A stretch of DNA of 7,521 nucleotides from Winogradskyella sp. (GTDB lineage: Bacteria; Bacteroidota; Bacteroidia; Flavobacteriales; Flavobacteriaceae): contig JASBSE010000028.1 in assembly GCA_030149115.1 (NCBI GenBank), positions 1-7,521 of the forward strand, written 5' to 3'. Made by a program: the position numbers and the translations under genes. Of this stretch, positions 1 to 6,844 are shown piece after piece. A model generated the notes under the pieces. The model made no database searches. It worked only from the letters and a program-made list of their open reading frames with translations, and was not told where the DNA came from. Numbering within the stretch: position 1 is the first letter of the stretch; each line of letters opens with the position of its first letter.

Positions 1-10
1 CACTGCAAAA

Positions 11-679
11 ATGGCTTCAAAATTAATAGCACCTTCTATGCTTGCCGCAGATTTTGGCAACTTACAACGCGATACAGAAATGGTAAACAATAGTGAGGCC
101 GATTGGTTTCACATAGACGTTATGGATGGTCATTTTGTACCAAACATTTCTTACGGAATGCCTGTAATAGCTGCTATAAAAAAGCATGCTACAAAACCTT
201 TAGACGTTCATTTAATGATAGAAAAACCTGAACGCTATATTGAAGAATTTGCCAAAGTTGGTGCAGATATTATTACTGTGCATTACGAATCTACCGTACA
301 TTTACACAGAACACTACGACAAATAAAAGATGCTGGTTGTAAAGCTGGTGTTGTACTTAACATTACGACTCCAATTAATGTTTTAGAAGACATCTTGCCA
401 GAATGCTACATGGTGTTATTGATGTCTATTAATCCTGGTTTTGGAGGTCAGAAATTTGAAGACGTTACCTATCAGAGAATTAAAAAATTACGTAAGCTCA
501 TTGATGCGCAAGGTCTAGATACGCGTATTGAAATTGATGGAGGTGTTACCGATAAAAACATTAAGGGTTTAGTAGAAGCTGGTGCAGACACCTTTGTTGC
601 CGGAAGCCATGTTTTTAAAAGCAGTAGTCCTGTTGAGACTATTAAAAATTTAAAATCTTTAGCTAATTCTAATTCATAA
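11..679 (+). CDS. rpe: Ribulose-phosphate 3-epimerase
   Basis: This cytoplasmic enzyme interconverts D-ribulose 5-phosphate and D-xylulose 5-phosphate in the pentose phosphate pathway. The 222-residue length is normal for this TIM-barrel family. Visible motifs are the N-terminal APSMLAADF (residues 7-15, with Ser9), the metal and catalytic segment HIDVMDG (34-40), VPN (43-45), VHLMIEKP (66-73), the flexible phosphate loop SINPGFGGQ (139-147), EIDGG (174-178) and AGS (197-199). The expected metal ligands His34, Asp36, His67 and Asp176 are all present, with Asp36 and Asp176 as the acid/base pair. The first ATG is used because MASKLIAPS matches the usual N-terminus; only 10 bases precede it, so its promoter is outside the window. 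It converges on the CBS gene and ends directly at a strong hairpin. Its link to the polysaccharide genes is probably positional only. Confidence 0.96.
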   Translation: MASKLIAPSMLAADFGNLQRDTEMVNNSEADWFHIDVMDGHFVPNISYGMPVIAAIKKHATKPLDVHLMIEKPERYIEEFAKVGADIITVHYESTVHLHRTLRQIKDAGCKAGVVLNITTPINVLEDILPECYMVLLMSINPGFGGQKFEDVTYQRIKKLRKLIDAQGLDTRIEIDGGVTDKNIKGLVEAGADTFVAGSHVFKSSSPVETIKNLKSLANSNS

Positions 680-706
680 AAAAAAGCGCCTTTTCGGCGC
701 TTTTTT
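679..706. terminator. Bidirectional intrinsic terminator between rpe and the CBS gene
   Basis: The stem GCGCC (686-690) pairs perfectly with GGCGC (696-700) around the loop TTTTC. A flanking A run (679-685) faces a T run (701-706), so both strands read as a GC-rich hairpin followed by a U-tract. It begins in the rpe stop codon and ends 2 bases before the CBS stop codon, so one element should end both convergent transcripts. Confidence 0.93.
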
Positions 707-708
707 AT

Positions 709-1128
709 TTATAATTGTTTCAAGAGATAATTTATTAAATCTGTTGTTGTAACAATACCTACAAGATTACCATCATCTACTACTGGTAAAGCGTGAAATT
801 CTTTTTTTGCCAATATCTTGGCAACGTCTTTTATAGTAGCTGTAGGCGGTACTGTGACCACATTTTTAGCCATCACCTGCTCTATTGTAAACATATTATA
901 CACCAAAGTATCTACTTCTTCTTCATTATCGTATACGGCATCAGCAAAACTAATGCGTAACAGATCAGAATAGCTAAGCATACCTATGATTATTTCACCA
1001 TTAACCACAGGAATGTGTCTTATTTTATGTCTTTTAAACAGTATCTCGGCAGTCTCTAAATCATCATCTCTATTAAGCGCAATGATATTTGTGCTCATTA
1101 TTTCGGAAATTGGCGGTATATATCTCAT
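709..1128 (-). CDS. Two-CBS-domain (Bateman module) protein
   Basis: A 139-residue soluble protein made almost entirely of two CBS domains, about residues 7-60 and 82-138. CBS1 starts ISEIMSTNIIAL and ends with G49-MLSYSD55. CBS2 starts IEQVMAKNVVTV and ends with GIVTTTDL (124-131). The T/S-x-x-D ends (Ser52/Asp55 and Thr127/Asp130) are typical ribose-phosphate contacts of adenosyl-nucleotide binding CBS pairs. An acidic linker (residues 67-73, with EEE) joins them. No effector domain is attached, so it probably acts as a stand-alone AMP/ATP or SAM sensor that binds a partner; the partner is unknown. It lies 102 bp downstream of the Wzc gene on the same strand, but a palindrome and a possible promoter in that gap suggest separate transcription. 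No Shine-Dalgarno sequence is visible before the ATG. Confidence 0.88.
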   Translation of the reverse strand: MRYIPPISEIMSTNIIALNRDDDLETAEILFKRHKIRHIPVVNGEIIIGMLSYSDLLRISFADAVYDNEEEVDTLVYNMFTIEQVMAKNVVTVPPTATIKDVAKILAKKEFHALPVVDDGNLVGIVTTTDLINYLLKQL

Positions 1129-1153
1129 GACTATTCGTTTTACAATTCACTAT

Positions 1154-1161
1154 TAAAAGTA
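1154..1161 (-). promoter_or_regulatory. Weak -7 element for the CBS gene
   Basis: The minus strand reads TACTTTTA, matching the Bacteroidota TAnnTTTG box except for the last base. It would place the start of transcription near 1148 and leave an untranslated leader of about 20 nt. No TTG is found at -33, which would fit an activator-dependent promoter. This is inferred from sequence pattern only. Confidence 0.35.
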
Positions 1162-1182
1162 ACTTATAAAACCGATAGAAAT

Positions 1183-1198
1183 CATGATAAATATCATG
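1183..1198. promoter_or_regulatory. FNR/CRP-like palindromic operator upstream of the CBS gene
   Basis: A perfect inverted repeat, CATGATA-AA-TATCATG. Its core TGAT-N4-ATCA has the same half-sites and spacing as FNR-type sites (TTGAT-N4-ATCAA). Its centre is about 43 bp upstream of the start point predicted from the weak -7 box, near the -41.5 position of a class II activator site. The palindrome is seen directly; binding by a CRP/FNR-family regulator is inference. Confidence 0.5.
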
Positions 1199-1199
1199 T

Positions 1200-1221
1200 A
1201 AAAAACTGAAACTAAAGCAGT
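1200..1221 (-). terminator. Weak terminator-like hairpin after the Wzc gene
   Basis: On the minus strand ACTG (1221-1218) can pair with CAGT (1208-1205) across a 9-nt loop, followed by five T residues (1205-1201). The stem is only 4 bp, so readthrough into the CBS gene is quite possible. It begins about 10 bases past the Wzc stop codon, which is the right place for the end of the operon. Confidence 0.25.
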
Positions 1222-1230
1222 CGTTGTATA

Positions 1231-3570
1231 CTAAGTGTTATCTCCACTACCATAACCATAGCCATAGCCGTAGTTATACCCATAGCCTTGAGATTTATTA
1301 GCCCCAACACTGTTAATGACATAAGCCATGTTTTTTAACTTACCACTTTCTGATAATTCTTTTGAGAATTTCAATAAGTTCTTTTCGGTGTAGTTAGCTC
1401 TGGCAATATAAATTGTAGCATCTGCTAATTGCGAGATCAACATCGTATCGGTAACCAATATTGTAGGAGCCGTATCCACAACAATGTAATCAAATTCTTC
1501 TTTAGCTTCTTCAATCAACTTTTTAAAGCGACCATTTGTTAGTAAATGCGCTGGGTTAGGAGGAATACTTCCTGACAAGATAATACGATGATTAGGGTGC
1601 TTTTCAAAACCGCTAATTAAAGCGTCTTTCCAATTGTAATCAACATCGTGCAGATAGTTAGATAAACCTGGTTTTTGTTTATCTTCACTAATATGTGTGT
1701 GTATTTGCGGATTTCTTAAATCGGCACCAATCAGTAATACTTTTTTATTAATACTAGACAACGCAAGCGATAAGTTAAGGCTTACATAGGTTTTTCCTTC
1801 CCCTTTAATTGTAGAGGTACAATAGATCACCTTGCCCTTTTCACCGTCTTTAACAGGGAGAATATAATCTACATTTGAGCTTAAAATCCTAAAGGATTCT
1901 GCTAATGGTGAGCGGTCATTAGGATCATTAAAAATAAGGTCTTTTTTCTTCTTTAAATCAGGGATTTCGCCAATAACCGGAATTTTGGACGTTAGATCAA
2001 CAATATCTTCTTTACTATGCAATTTAGTATCTAGCATAAAAATAAGATACAACACTCCAAAAGGAATGAGTAAACCTGCCAATAATGCACCAGCATAAAC
2101 GATAGTTGACTTTGGTGAGATTGGTTCAACACCTGAAAGTGCATTCTCTACAACCTTAATTGAAGGTTCTGTTATGGCCAAATTAATTGCGGCTTCTTCT
2201 CGTTTTTGAAGTAATAATAAATATAGGCTTTCTTTAATTTTCTGCTGACGATCAATAGCCTTAAATAATCGCTCTTGTTCTGGGATTTGAGACACTCTAC
2301 CTGCCAATCTTCTATTCTTACTTTTCAGCTGATTTAAAGACGCTTTTACTTGAGTCGAATAGGTTTTTAAAGACCTATCGATATTCGATTTTAAATTTTG
2401 TACTTCACTAACCGCTAGTTGTACCATTGGGTTGTTCTCACCACCACTACTTACCAACTTGTCTCTATTTATAACTGCAGTATTATATTCTGAAATGAGC
2501 GCATTAATACTAACATTTTCTATACCAATATTCGCTGGTAATAAGTCTGATTCAGAATCACTTGTTAATGAATTCACTAATAAGTTTGAAAGTTCTAATT
2601 GGTTTTCTAATGCAAATACTTCTTCTTCAGATTTAGTGCGTTGCTGAAGCCCTAGCTCGGCATCAGTTCGAATATCGACGATATTATTATCTTCCTTAAA
2701 TCCTTGTCTATTAATTTCTATAGAATCTAATTCACCTGCTAAAAACTCAAATCTAGCATCTATAAAGTCTATTGTACGTTCAGAAACCAGTTGTCTGTCT
2801 TTTATGCCATCATCATCAAAAACCGTCGTTAAGGTATTTAATATGTTCTCGGACAACTCTTTGCTTTCCCCTTTAATAGAGAGTTTTAATATATCACTTT
2901 GGTCTCCAACAGCTTCGACTACGATTCTACTTTTTAAGGACAACGTCGCACCCTTTACTGTTTTAAAAACAATATTGTAAGCCGTATCTACGATATCACT
3001 AAAGGGAATCTGATCCTTTAAGCTTAGATTAAATGGTAATTTGTGGTCGGTTGTATATGTCGTATGCTCGTTGAAGTTAATGACGTTATCGGTATCTAAG
3101 TTAGTGACTTGAAAGCCTTTGTCTGTTACGACTACATTATACGCTAAGGTTTGCGATATGCTATCTGGTAAAATGATTTGATTAAAATCTAAAGGAAGGG
3201 CTTTTATTTGACTGGTTTGGATTGCACCTTCTTCATAAAACACCGTATTTAAGTTTAATTCCCTAACCACGCGCTCCATAATCAGATACGAACTTAAAAT
3301 TTCCATTTCGTTCTCAAGATTAATGTTACTTCTATTGAACACAAATGCAGCCGTCGGTAACTCTAAACCTTCAGACTCATCCAGTACTTTTATTTTGGAA
3401 TGGGTTTCAAAAATACGCGGTGCATATCTTAAATAGATATAAGCACTTAACAAGGCTACCATAACTGCAATTACAAACCAAGGCCAATGGCTTAGATATT
3501 GCCTTATGACTTGTTTTACATCAATTTTATCCTCTTCGCCAAAAAAACTGCTATTAAATTGATTTTCCAT
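1231..3570 (-). CDS. wzc: Wzc-type polysaccharide co-polymerase fused to a BY-kinase
   Basis: A 779-residue inner-membrane protein that controls chain length and export of capsule or exopolysaccharide and autophosphorylates on tyrosine. Order of parts: cytosolic N-terminus; TM1 about 29-47; Wzz domain from about 50; a long periplasmic helical region, about 260-460; GNVR-type segment around IPEQERLFKAIDRQQ (429-443); Pro-rich EPISPKS (482-488); TM2 about 489-512; C-terminal ATPase domain. In the kinase I see Walker A STIKGEGKT (586-594), Walker A-prime LLIGADLRNP (612-621) and Walker B YIVVDTAP (695-702). The first Asp of Walker A-prime is Gly615; Asp617 is kept. The tail carries six tyrosines alternating mainly with glycine (763-773), the autophosphorylation cluster. 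It starts 3 bases after the wza stop, so the two are surely cotranscribed. No Wzb-type phosphatase is in the window. The minus-strand stop is TAG. Confidence 0.94.
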   Translation of the reverse strand: MENQFNSSFFGEEDKIDVKQVIRQYLSHWPWFVIAVMVALLSAYIYLRYAPRIFETHSKIKVLDESEGLELPTAAFVFNRSNINLENEMEILSSYLIMERVVRELNLNTVFYEEGAIQTSQIKALPLDFNQIILPDSISQTLAYNVVVTDKGFQVTNLDTDNVINFNEHTTYTTDHKLPFNLSLKDQIPFSDIVDTAYNIVFKTVKGATLSLKSRIVVEAVGDQSDILKLSIKGESKELSENILNTLTTVFDDDGIKDRQLVSERTIDFIDARFEFLAGELDSIEINRQGFKEDNNIVDIRTDAELGLQQRTKSEEEVFALENQLELSNLLVNSLTSDSESDLLPANIGIENVSINALISEYNTAVINRDKLVSSGGENNPMVQLAVSEVQNLKSNIDRSLKTYSTQVKASLNQLKSKNRRLAGRVSQIPEQERLFKAIDRQQKIKESLYLLLLQKREEAAINLAITEPSIKVVENALSGVEPISPKSTIVYAGALLAGLLIPFGVLYLIFMLDTKLHSKEDIVDLTSKIPVIGEIPDLKKKKDLIFNDPNDRSPLAESFRILSSNVDYILPVKDGEKGKVIYCTSTIKGEGKTYVSLNLSLALSSINKKVLLIGADLRNPQIHTHISEDKQKPGLSNYLHDVDYNWKDALISGFEKHPNHRIILSGSIPPNPAHLLTNGRFKKLIEEAKEEFDYIVVDTAPTILVTDTMLISQLADATIYIARANYTEKNLLKFSKELSESGKLKNMAYVINSVGANKSQGYGYNYGYGYGYGSGDNT
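1252..1287 (-). repeat. Imperfect hexanucleotide repeat encoding the Tyr-Gly tail
   Basis: Six consecutive 6-bp units on the minus strand of the type GGC-TAT (variants GGG-TAT, AAC-TAC, GGT-TAT) encode the alternating Gly/Asn-Tyr cluster of the Wzc kinase. The units differ mainly at third positions, apart from the Asn unit, so the array is imperfect but could still gain or lose units in frame. Confidence 0.8.
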
Positions 3571-3573
3571 ACG

Positions 3574-4335
3574 TTATCTTGTCAATAAAATTGTGACACT
3601 AAGGGCTAAGGATGCAATGGTTAATATCGTCCCCACATTGCCTACAAAACCTGCACTTTTAACCTTTGTATCATTAGGGTTTACAATGATATTATCGTTT
3701 GGCTTTATAAAATAAAATTCGCTATCCATAAACGCTGTGGACGTTAGGTCTATATGAGATATTTTACGTACTCCATCCACCTCTCGTGTAATAAGAATGT
3801 CTTCGCGTTTGCCATTAATGGTAAGATCACCCGCATACCCTAAGGCCTGTAATATGGTGATGTTTTGTTCTGTAAAGCTATAGGTGCCAGGCTTATTCAC
3901 CTCTCCTAAAATCGTCACTTTGGCATTGATGAGTCTTATATTAACGGTTGGATTGGCTAAATGACCACCAGAGGTTAATTGGTTTTTGATGTCCACTTCT
4001 AACTCCTTAGTGGTTTTATTGGCTGTTGAGATCTCACCTAAAACAGGAAACTTTATGGTATTGTCTGTAGACACCAAATAACCATCTAACTGAATGACTT
4101 GTAAGTTTTGAGACTGCACACCTGTAGCTGTAGATTTGTTATAAGGTATCGCTGCTTCTGGTATGGTACTTTCTACGGTTATTTTTAAGATGTCATTAGG
4201 TTGAATGTTGGCAGATTCATAGTTGACTTTACTATTGTCTTGTTGTATAGCGTCTTGCATATAAAGGATGTCCTTTTTTGAAGCACAAGCGCTCAAAACC
4301 ACTAATACCAACAGGCTTAATATTCTTCTTTTCAT
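3574..4335 (-). CDS. wza: Wza-type polysaccharide export lipoprotein
   Basis: A 253-residue outer-membrane lipoprotein expected to form the export channel that works with Wzc. The signal peptide MKRRILSLLVLVVLSAC ends in the lipobox LSAC, with Cys17 as the lipidated residue. A Poly_export domain follows (about 36-135, from NIQPNDILKITVES), then one SLBB domain (about 138-190, from AKVTILGEVNKPGTYSF), and a hydrophobic C-terminal helix (about 230-251). It is much shorter than E. coli Wza (about 379 residues), which matches the compact form common in Bacteroidota. An in-frame ATG 15 codons upstream (4380) would bury the signal peptide and lies upstream of a good promoter, so the start at 4335 is preferred. 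It sits 96 bp after the WecA-like gene and 3 bp before wzc. Confidence 0.93.
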   Translation of the reverse strand: MKRRILSLLVLVVLSACASKKDILYMQDAIQQDNSKVNYESANIQPNDILKITVESTIPEAAIPYNKSTATGVQSQNLQVIQLDGYLVSTDNTIKFPVLGEISTANKTTKELEVDIKNQLTSGGHLANPTVNIRLINAKVTILGEVNKPGTYSFTEQNITILQALGYAGDLTINGKREDILITREVDGVRKISHIDLTSTAFMDSEFYFIKPNDNIIVNPNDTKVKSAGFVGNVGTILTIASLALSVTILLTR

Positions 4336-4360
4336 TAAAAACTTATCATTACAAGTACCG

Positions 4361-4390
4361 CAAATATAACTGCATTTCAAGGACTAGCAA
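4361..4390 (-). promoter_or_regulatory. Internal promoter for wza-wzc
   Basis: On the minus strand TTG (4390-4388), a 19-nt spacer and TATATTTG (4368-4361) match the Bacteroidota sigma-ABfr pattern TTG-N19-TAnnTTTG. Transcription would start near 4355, giving a 20-nt leader to the ATG at 4335. This lets wza and wzc be expressed apart from the upstream enzymes and argues against a start at 4380. Confidence 0.65.
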
Positions 4391-4431
4391 AAGCAATTGT
4401 CATATTATAAAACCTTAGTGCTTTATTAGGC

Positions 4432-5523
4432 TCAATTATTTATGACTTTCTTTATTACAAATGGCAACATATAAAGGGCAGAACCATACAATAATAAATA
4501 TATGATTTGTGTGTTAAGATTGAGGTGCAGCAAATTAAACGCAATACCTATGATAACAACATTAATACTGCTAATTAAAATCGTAGTCATTAGATGGCTA
4601 TAACCACTTCTTATAAATCTATGATGTATGTGATTTTTATCGGCTTTAAAAGGACTTGTCTTATGAATCACCACTCGTATAAAGAACACCCTCAATGTAT
4701 CTATGAGTGGGAAGAACAACAACGCAAAGGCTAAAGCTGGTGACGCTCTAAAGTAAGCTGAGTCTTCGTCTAATTGTGCCATATTTATAAAACTAATCGT
4801 AAAAAAGGCAAGTAAAAACCCAACAATCATTGAGCCTGTATCACCCATAAAAAGTTTATTCTTCCTTGAGAAATTCATCCTTAGAAACGCTAATAAACAC
4901 CCACAAAGCGCAATAGCAATTGTTGCTAAACTCAATTCATTAGAATTCACAAAGAGATACACAAAGATACCGCTAATACAAAAAGCCACTGTACCAGCCA
5001 AGCCATCTACACCATCAATTAAATTATAAGCATTAATAATAAGAATGTACACAAAGAGTGTAAAGCCTACCGATATCCAATACGGCAATATATCAATACC
5101 CAAAATCATAGAGAATCCTATGATTCTAGTATTAGTGAAGACAATAAGAAGCCCTGCCGCAAACAATTGGCCTATGAATTTTTTACCAGCCGATAGTACC
5201 GTTAAATCATCTTTGAGTCCTAAGAAAAAGAGTATGGTTAAGCCTCCCATTACCAAAAGCAGCACCTTTGTGTTTAAAAATGCTCCTACTATGGTCATTA
5301 CTACAATGAGTCCTACAAAGATACCTATACCACCAAGTGTAGGTGTTTTATCAGCGTGTACACTTCTACTATCAGGTTCATCCATGAGATGTTTTTCTTT
5401 GGCGACATATAATATGGTTGGGAATGTCTGGTAGGCCACAAAAAACGCTATGACGAAAGCCGCAATAAGCCAGATGGTTATATTATTTTCAGGAGTAAAA
5501 TTCTCCAGTAATGTTTCAATCAT
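4432..5523 (-). CDS. wecA: WecA/MraY-family polyprenyl-phosphate sugar-1-phosphate transferase
   Basis: A 363-residue integral membrane enzyme of glycosyltransferase family 4. It transfers HexNAc-1-phosphate (in WecA, GlcNAc-1-P) from a UDP-sugar to undecaprenyl phosphate and so starts lipid-linked glycan assembly. About 10-11 hydrophobic segments are visible. Family motifs: DEPDSRSVH (48-56) and TPTLGGIGIF (60-69); LKDD with Asp105/Asp106 (magnesium and carrier site); NAYNLIDGVDGLAG (164-177) with Asp170 and Asp173; FMGDTGS with Asp228; and the cytosolic His loop DKNHIHHRF (295-303), which is typical of WecA-like rather than MraY enzymes. The exact sugar cannot be read from sequence. It lies 86 bp after the wecB-type gene, and the gap holds an inverted repeat. 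It ends in TGA. No Shine-Dalgarno sequence precedes the ATG. Confidence 0.92.
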   Translation of the reverse strand: MIETLLENFTPENNITIWLIAAFVIAFFVAYQTFPTILYVAKEKHLMDEPDSRSVHADKTPTLGGIGIFVGLIVVMTIVGAFLNTKVLLLVMGGLTILFFLGLKDDLTVLSAGKKFIGQLFAAGLLIVFTNTRIIGFSMILGIDILPYWISVGFTLFVYILIINAYNLIDGVDGLAGTVAFCISGIFVYLFVNSNELSLATIAIALCGCLLAFLRMNFSRKNKLFMGDTGSMIVGFLLAFFTISFINMAQLDEDSAYFRASPALAFALLFFPLIDTLRVFFIRVVIHKTSPFKADKNHIHHRFIRSGYSHLMTTILISSINVVIIGIAFNLLHLNLNTQIIYLLLYGSALYMLPFVIKKVINN

Positions 5524-5539
5524 AAAGGTTGATTTTAAA

Positions 5540-5590
5540 ACATCTTAGGGGATTGGAAATATACAAATTTCTATGCGAAGTCTAAGATGT
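5540..5590. repeat. Perfect 9-bp inverted repeat in the wecB-wecA gap
   Basis: ACATCTTAG (5540-5548) and CTAAGATGT (5582-5590) are exact reverse complements separated by 33 bases, filling the middle of the 86-bp gap. In the operon mRNA this could fold into a long-looped hairpin ending 16 nt before the wecA ATG. On the minus strand the 3' arm is followed by only three further T residues, so it is not a typical terminator. Confidence 0.6.
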
Positions 5591-5609
5591 CTATACAAAT
5601 AAGTCTAAA

Positions 5610-6707
5610 TTATCTTTTTGTTAAGCTTAGAATATTGGTTACTATGCGTTCTGCGGTTTTACCATCCCAGAGCGGAATTGTTTTATAGGCTTTCCATTCT
5701 CCATTAAAAAGTTCTTCTAAATAGGGTTTAATAGCCTGCGGATTGGTACCTACCAATGCATTCGTTCCTAAGGTGATAGTTTCTGGTCGTTCGGTATTAT
5801 CACGGAGAGTCATACAAGGTACATTCATTACAGAGGTCTCTTCTGTGATACCACCAGAATCTGTAATTACTGCTTTGGCATGCTCTACCAAGTAGTTGAA
5901 CTCTAAATAAGGTAAAGGAGCTACCATGTGTAGTCTTGGATGCGACACTTTTAAACGCTCTAAGATCTTAGCGGTTCTTGGATGTACCGGAAACACCAAG
6001 GGTAAATCTTTGGTATTGGCAATAATCTCATCTATCATGGCTTTTAACTGACTCTCTTCGTCGACATTGGCTGGCCTGTGAAGTGTCATAACAATGTAAG
6101 ACTTAGGCTTTAGCTCTAGCTGACTCCAAACCGCTGGTGGTCTAAAATTTGGTCTTTGCTTTAAAAGCGTGTCTATCATGGTGTTACCAACATAGAATAT
6201 CTGTTGCTCATCTGCTCCGCTTTTAAGAAGGTTCTGGTTAGCCAACTCTGATGTTGTAAAGAAGTAATTGGTAATACTATCTGTGACTAGTCTATTGATC
6301 TCTTCGGGCATAGTCCAATCCTCTGAACGAATCCCTGCCTCTACGTGTGCCACTTTGGTATGTAGTTTTTGCGCTACTAAAGCACAAGCCATTGTTGATG
6401 TGACGTCTCCTACTACTAAAACCAAATCAGCAGGATTTGCCATTAATTCCTTTTCAAAATTTACTAAAATGGCAGCTGTTTGCTCTGCTTGCGTACCTCC
6501 ACTACATTCTAAATTAACATGGGGTTCTGGTATGTTGAGCTGTTCAAAAAAGCTACCTGACATGTTCTTATCGTAATGCTGACCTGTGTGTACTAATCTA
6601 TATGCCAGTGCTTCGCCTTTTTGTTTTGCGTTTTCTATAGCGTGGATGATTGGCGCTATCTTCATAAAGTTAGGCCTTGCTCCTGCTATGATTGTAATGT
6701 TGTACAT
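5610..6707 (-). CDS. wecB: Non-hydrolysing UDP-N-acetylglucosamine 2-epimerase
   Basis: A 365-residue cytoplasmic enzyme of the GT-B-like epimerase family (E. coli WecB about 376). It interconverts UDP-GlcNAc and UDP-ManNAc to supply ManNAc or a derivative for the surface polymer. Visible motifs: GARPNFMK (9-16), HTGQHYD (40-46), VGDVTSTMA (99-107), HVEAGIRS (121-128), PEEINR (134-139), TLHRPANVD (208-216), FPVHPR (239-244) and TDSGGITEE (282-290). By alignment with E. coli WecB, Asp101, Glu123, Glu135, Arg139 and His210 occupy the catalytic positions, so it should be active. It is the first gene of the minus-strand polysaccharide cluster, with a good promoter about 50 bp upstream. No dehydrogenase of the WecC type is in view, so the fate of UDP-ManNAc is unknown. 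Confidence 0.95.
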   Translation of the reverse strand: MYNITIIAGARPNFMKIAPIIHAIENAKQKGEALAYRLVHTGQHYDKNMSGSFFEQLNIPEPHVNLECSGGTQAEQTAAILVNFEKELMANPADLVLVVGDVTSTMACALVAQKLHTKVAHVEAGIRSEDWTMPEEINRLVTDSITNYFFTTSELANQNLLKSGADEQQIFYVGNTMIDTLLKQRPNFRPPAVWSQLELKPKSYIVMTLHRPANVDEESQLKAMIDEIIANTKDLPLVFPVHPRTAKILERLKVSHPRLHMVAPLPYLEFNYLVEHAKAVITDSGGITEETSVMNVPCMTLRDNTERPETITLGTNALVGTNPQAIKPYLEELFNGEWKAYKTIPLWDGKTAERIVTNILSLTKR

Positions 6708-6755
6708 GATAGTTTTGGGTTGATTGGTTTTATTATAGTTATACTAGTAATGGCA

Positions 6756-6763
6756 CAAATTTA
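6756..6763 (-). promoter_or_regulatory. -7 element of the wecB operon promoter
   Basis: The minus strand reads TAAATTTG, an exact match to the Bacteroidota TAnnTTTG box. Transcription would begin near 6750, about 43 nt before the wecB ATG. No clear TTG lies 17-23 bp upstream; instead that zone has two TGTCAA copies (see the adjacent repeat), so the promoter may need a regulator. Confidence 0.6.
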
Positions 6764-6770
6764 TAGTTTT

Positions 6771-6788
6771 TTGACAATCTTCTTGACA
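6771..6788. promoter_or_regulatory. Direct repeat TTGACA-N6-TTGACA upstream of the wecB -7 box
   Basis: TTGACA occurs at 6771-6776 and 6783-6788 (TGTCAA on the minus strand), 12 bp apart start to start. The pair covers roughly -21 to -38 relative to the predicted wecB start point, where an activator or the sigma factor would touch DNA. It may be a binding site for a dimeric regulator; two 6-mers could also recur by chance. Confidence 0.3.
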
Positions 6789-6844
6789 TACTCCACATTC
6801 TTTATGCTAAAACCTTTAGGATTTGTAGGAAAAAACCAGCGTTG

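Noticed and set aside
1129..1230. Small gene or RNA between wzc and the CBS gene
   Set aside because: The 102-bp gap has no open frame of note; the palindrome, -7 box and weak hairpin explain its visible structure.
2432..2647. Plus-strand open frame of 71 codons
   Set aside because: It lies wholly inside the Wzc gene on the opposite strand and its translation shows no domain; a shadow frame.
4411..4430. Terminator after the WecA-like gene
   Set aside because: CCTTA and TTAGG pair only with an internal mismatch and the T run is short; too weak to call.
5045..5434. Plus-strand open frame of 129 codons
   Set aside because: It is antisense to the WecA-like gene, whose family motifs in this stretch are unmistakable; no domain or signal in the antisense frame.
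6268..6576. Plus-strand open frame of 102 codons
   Set aside because: It is antisense to the wecB-type catalytic core; no independent evidence for a protein.
6783..6808. Sigma-70 type plus-strand promoter TTGACA ... TATGCT
   Set aside because: The spacer is only 14 bp, no gene follows on the plus strand, and Bacteroidota use a different -33/-7 pattern.
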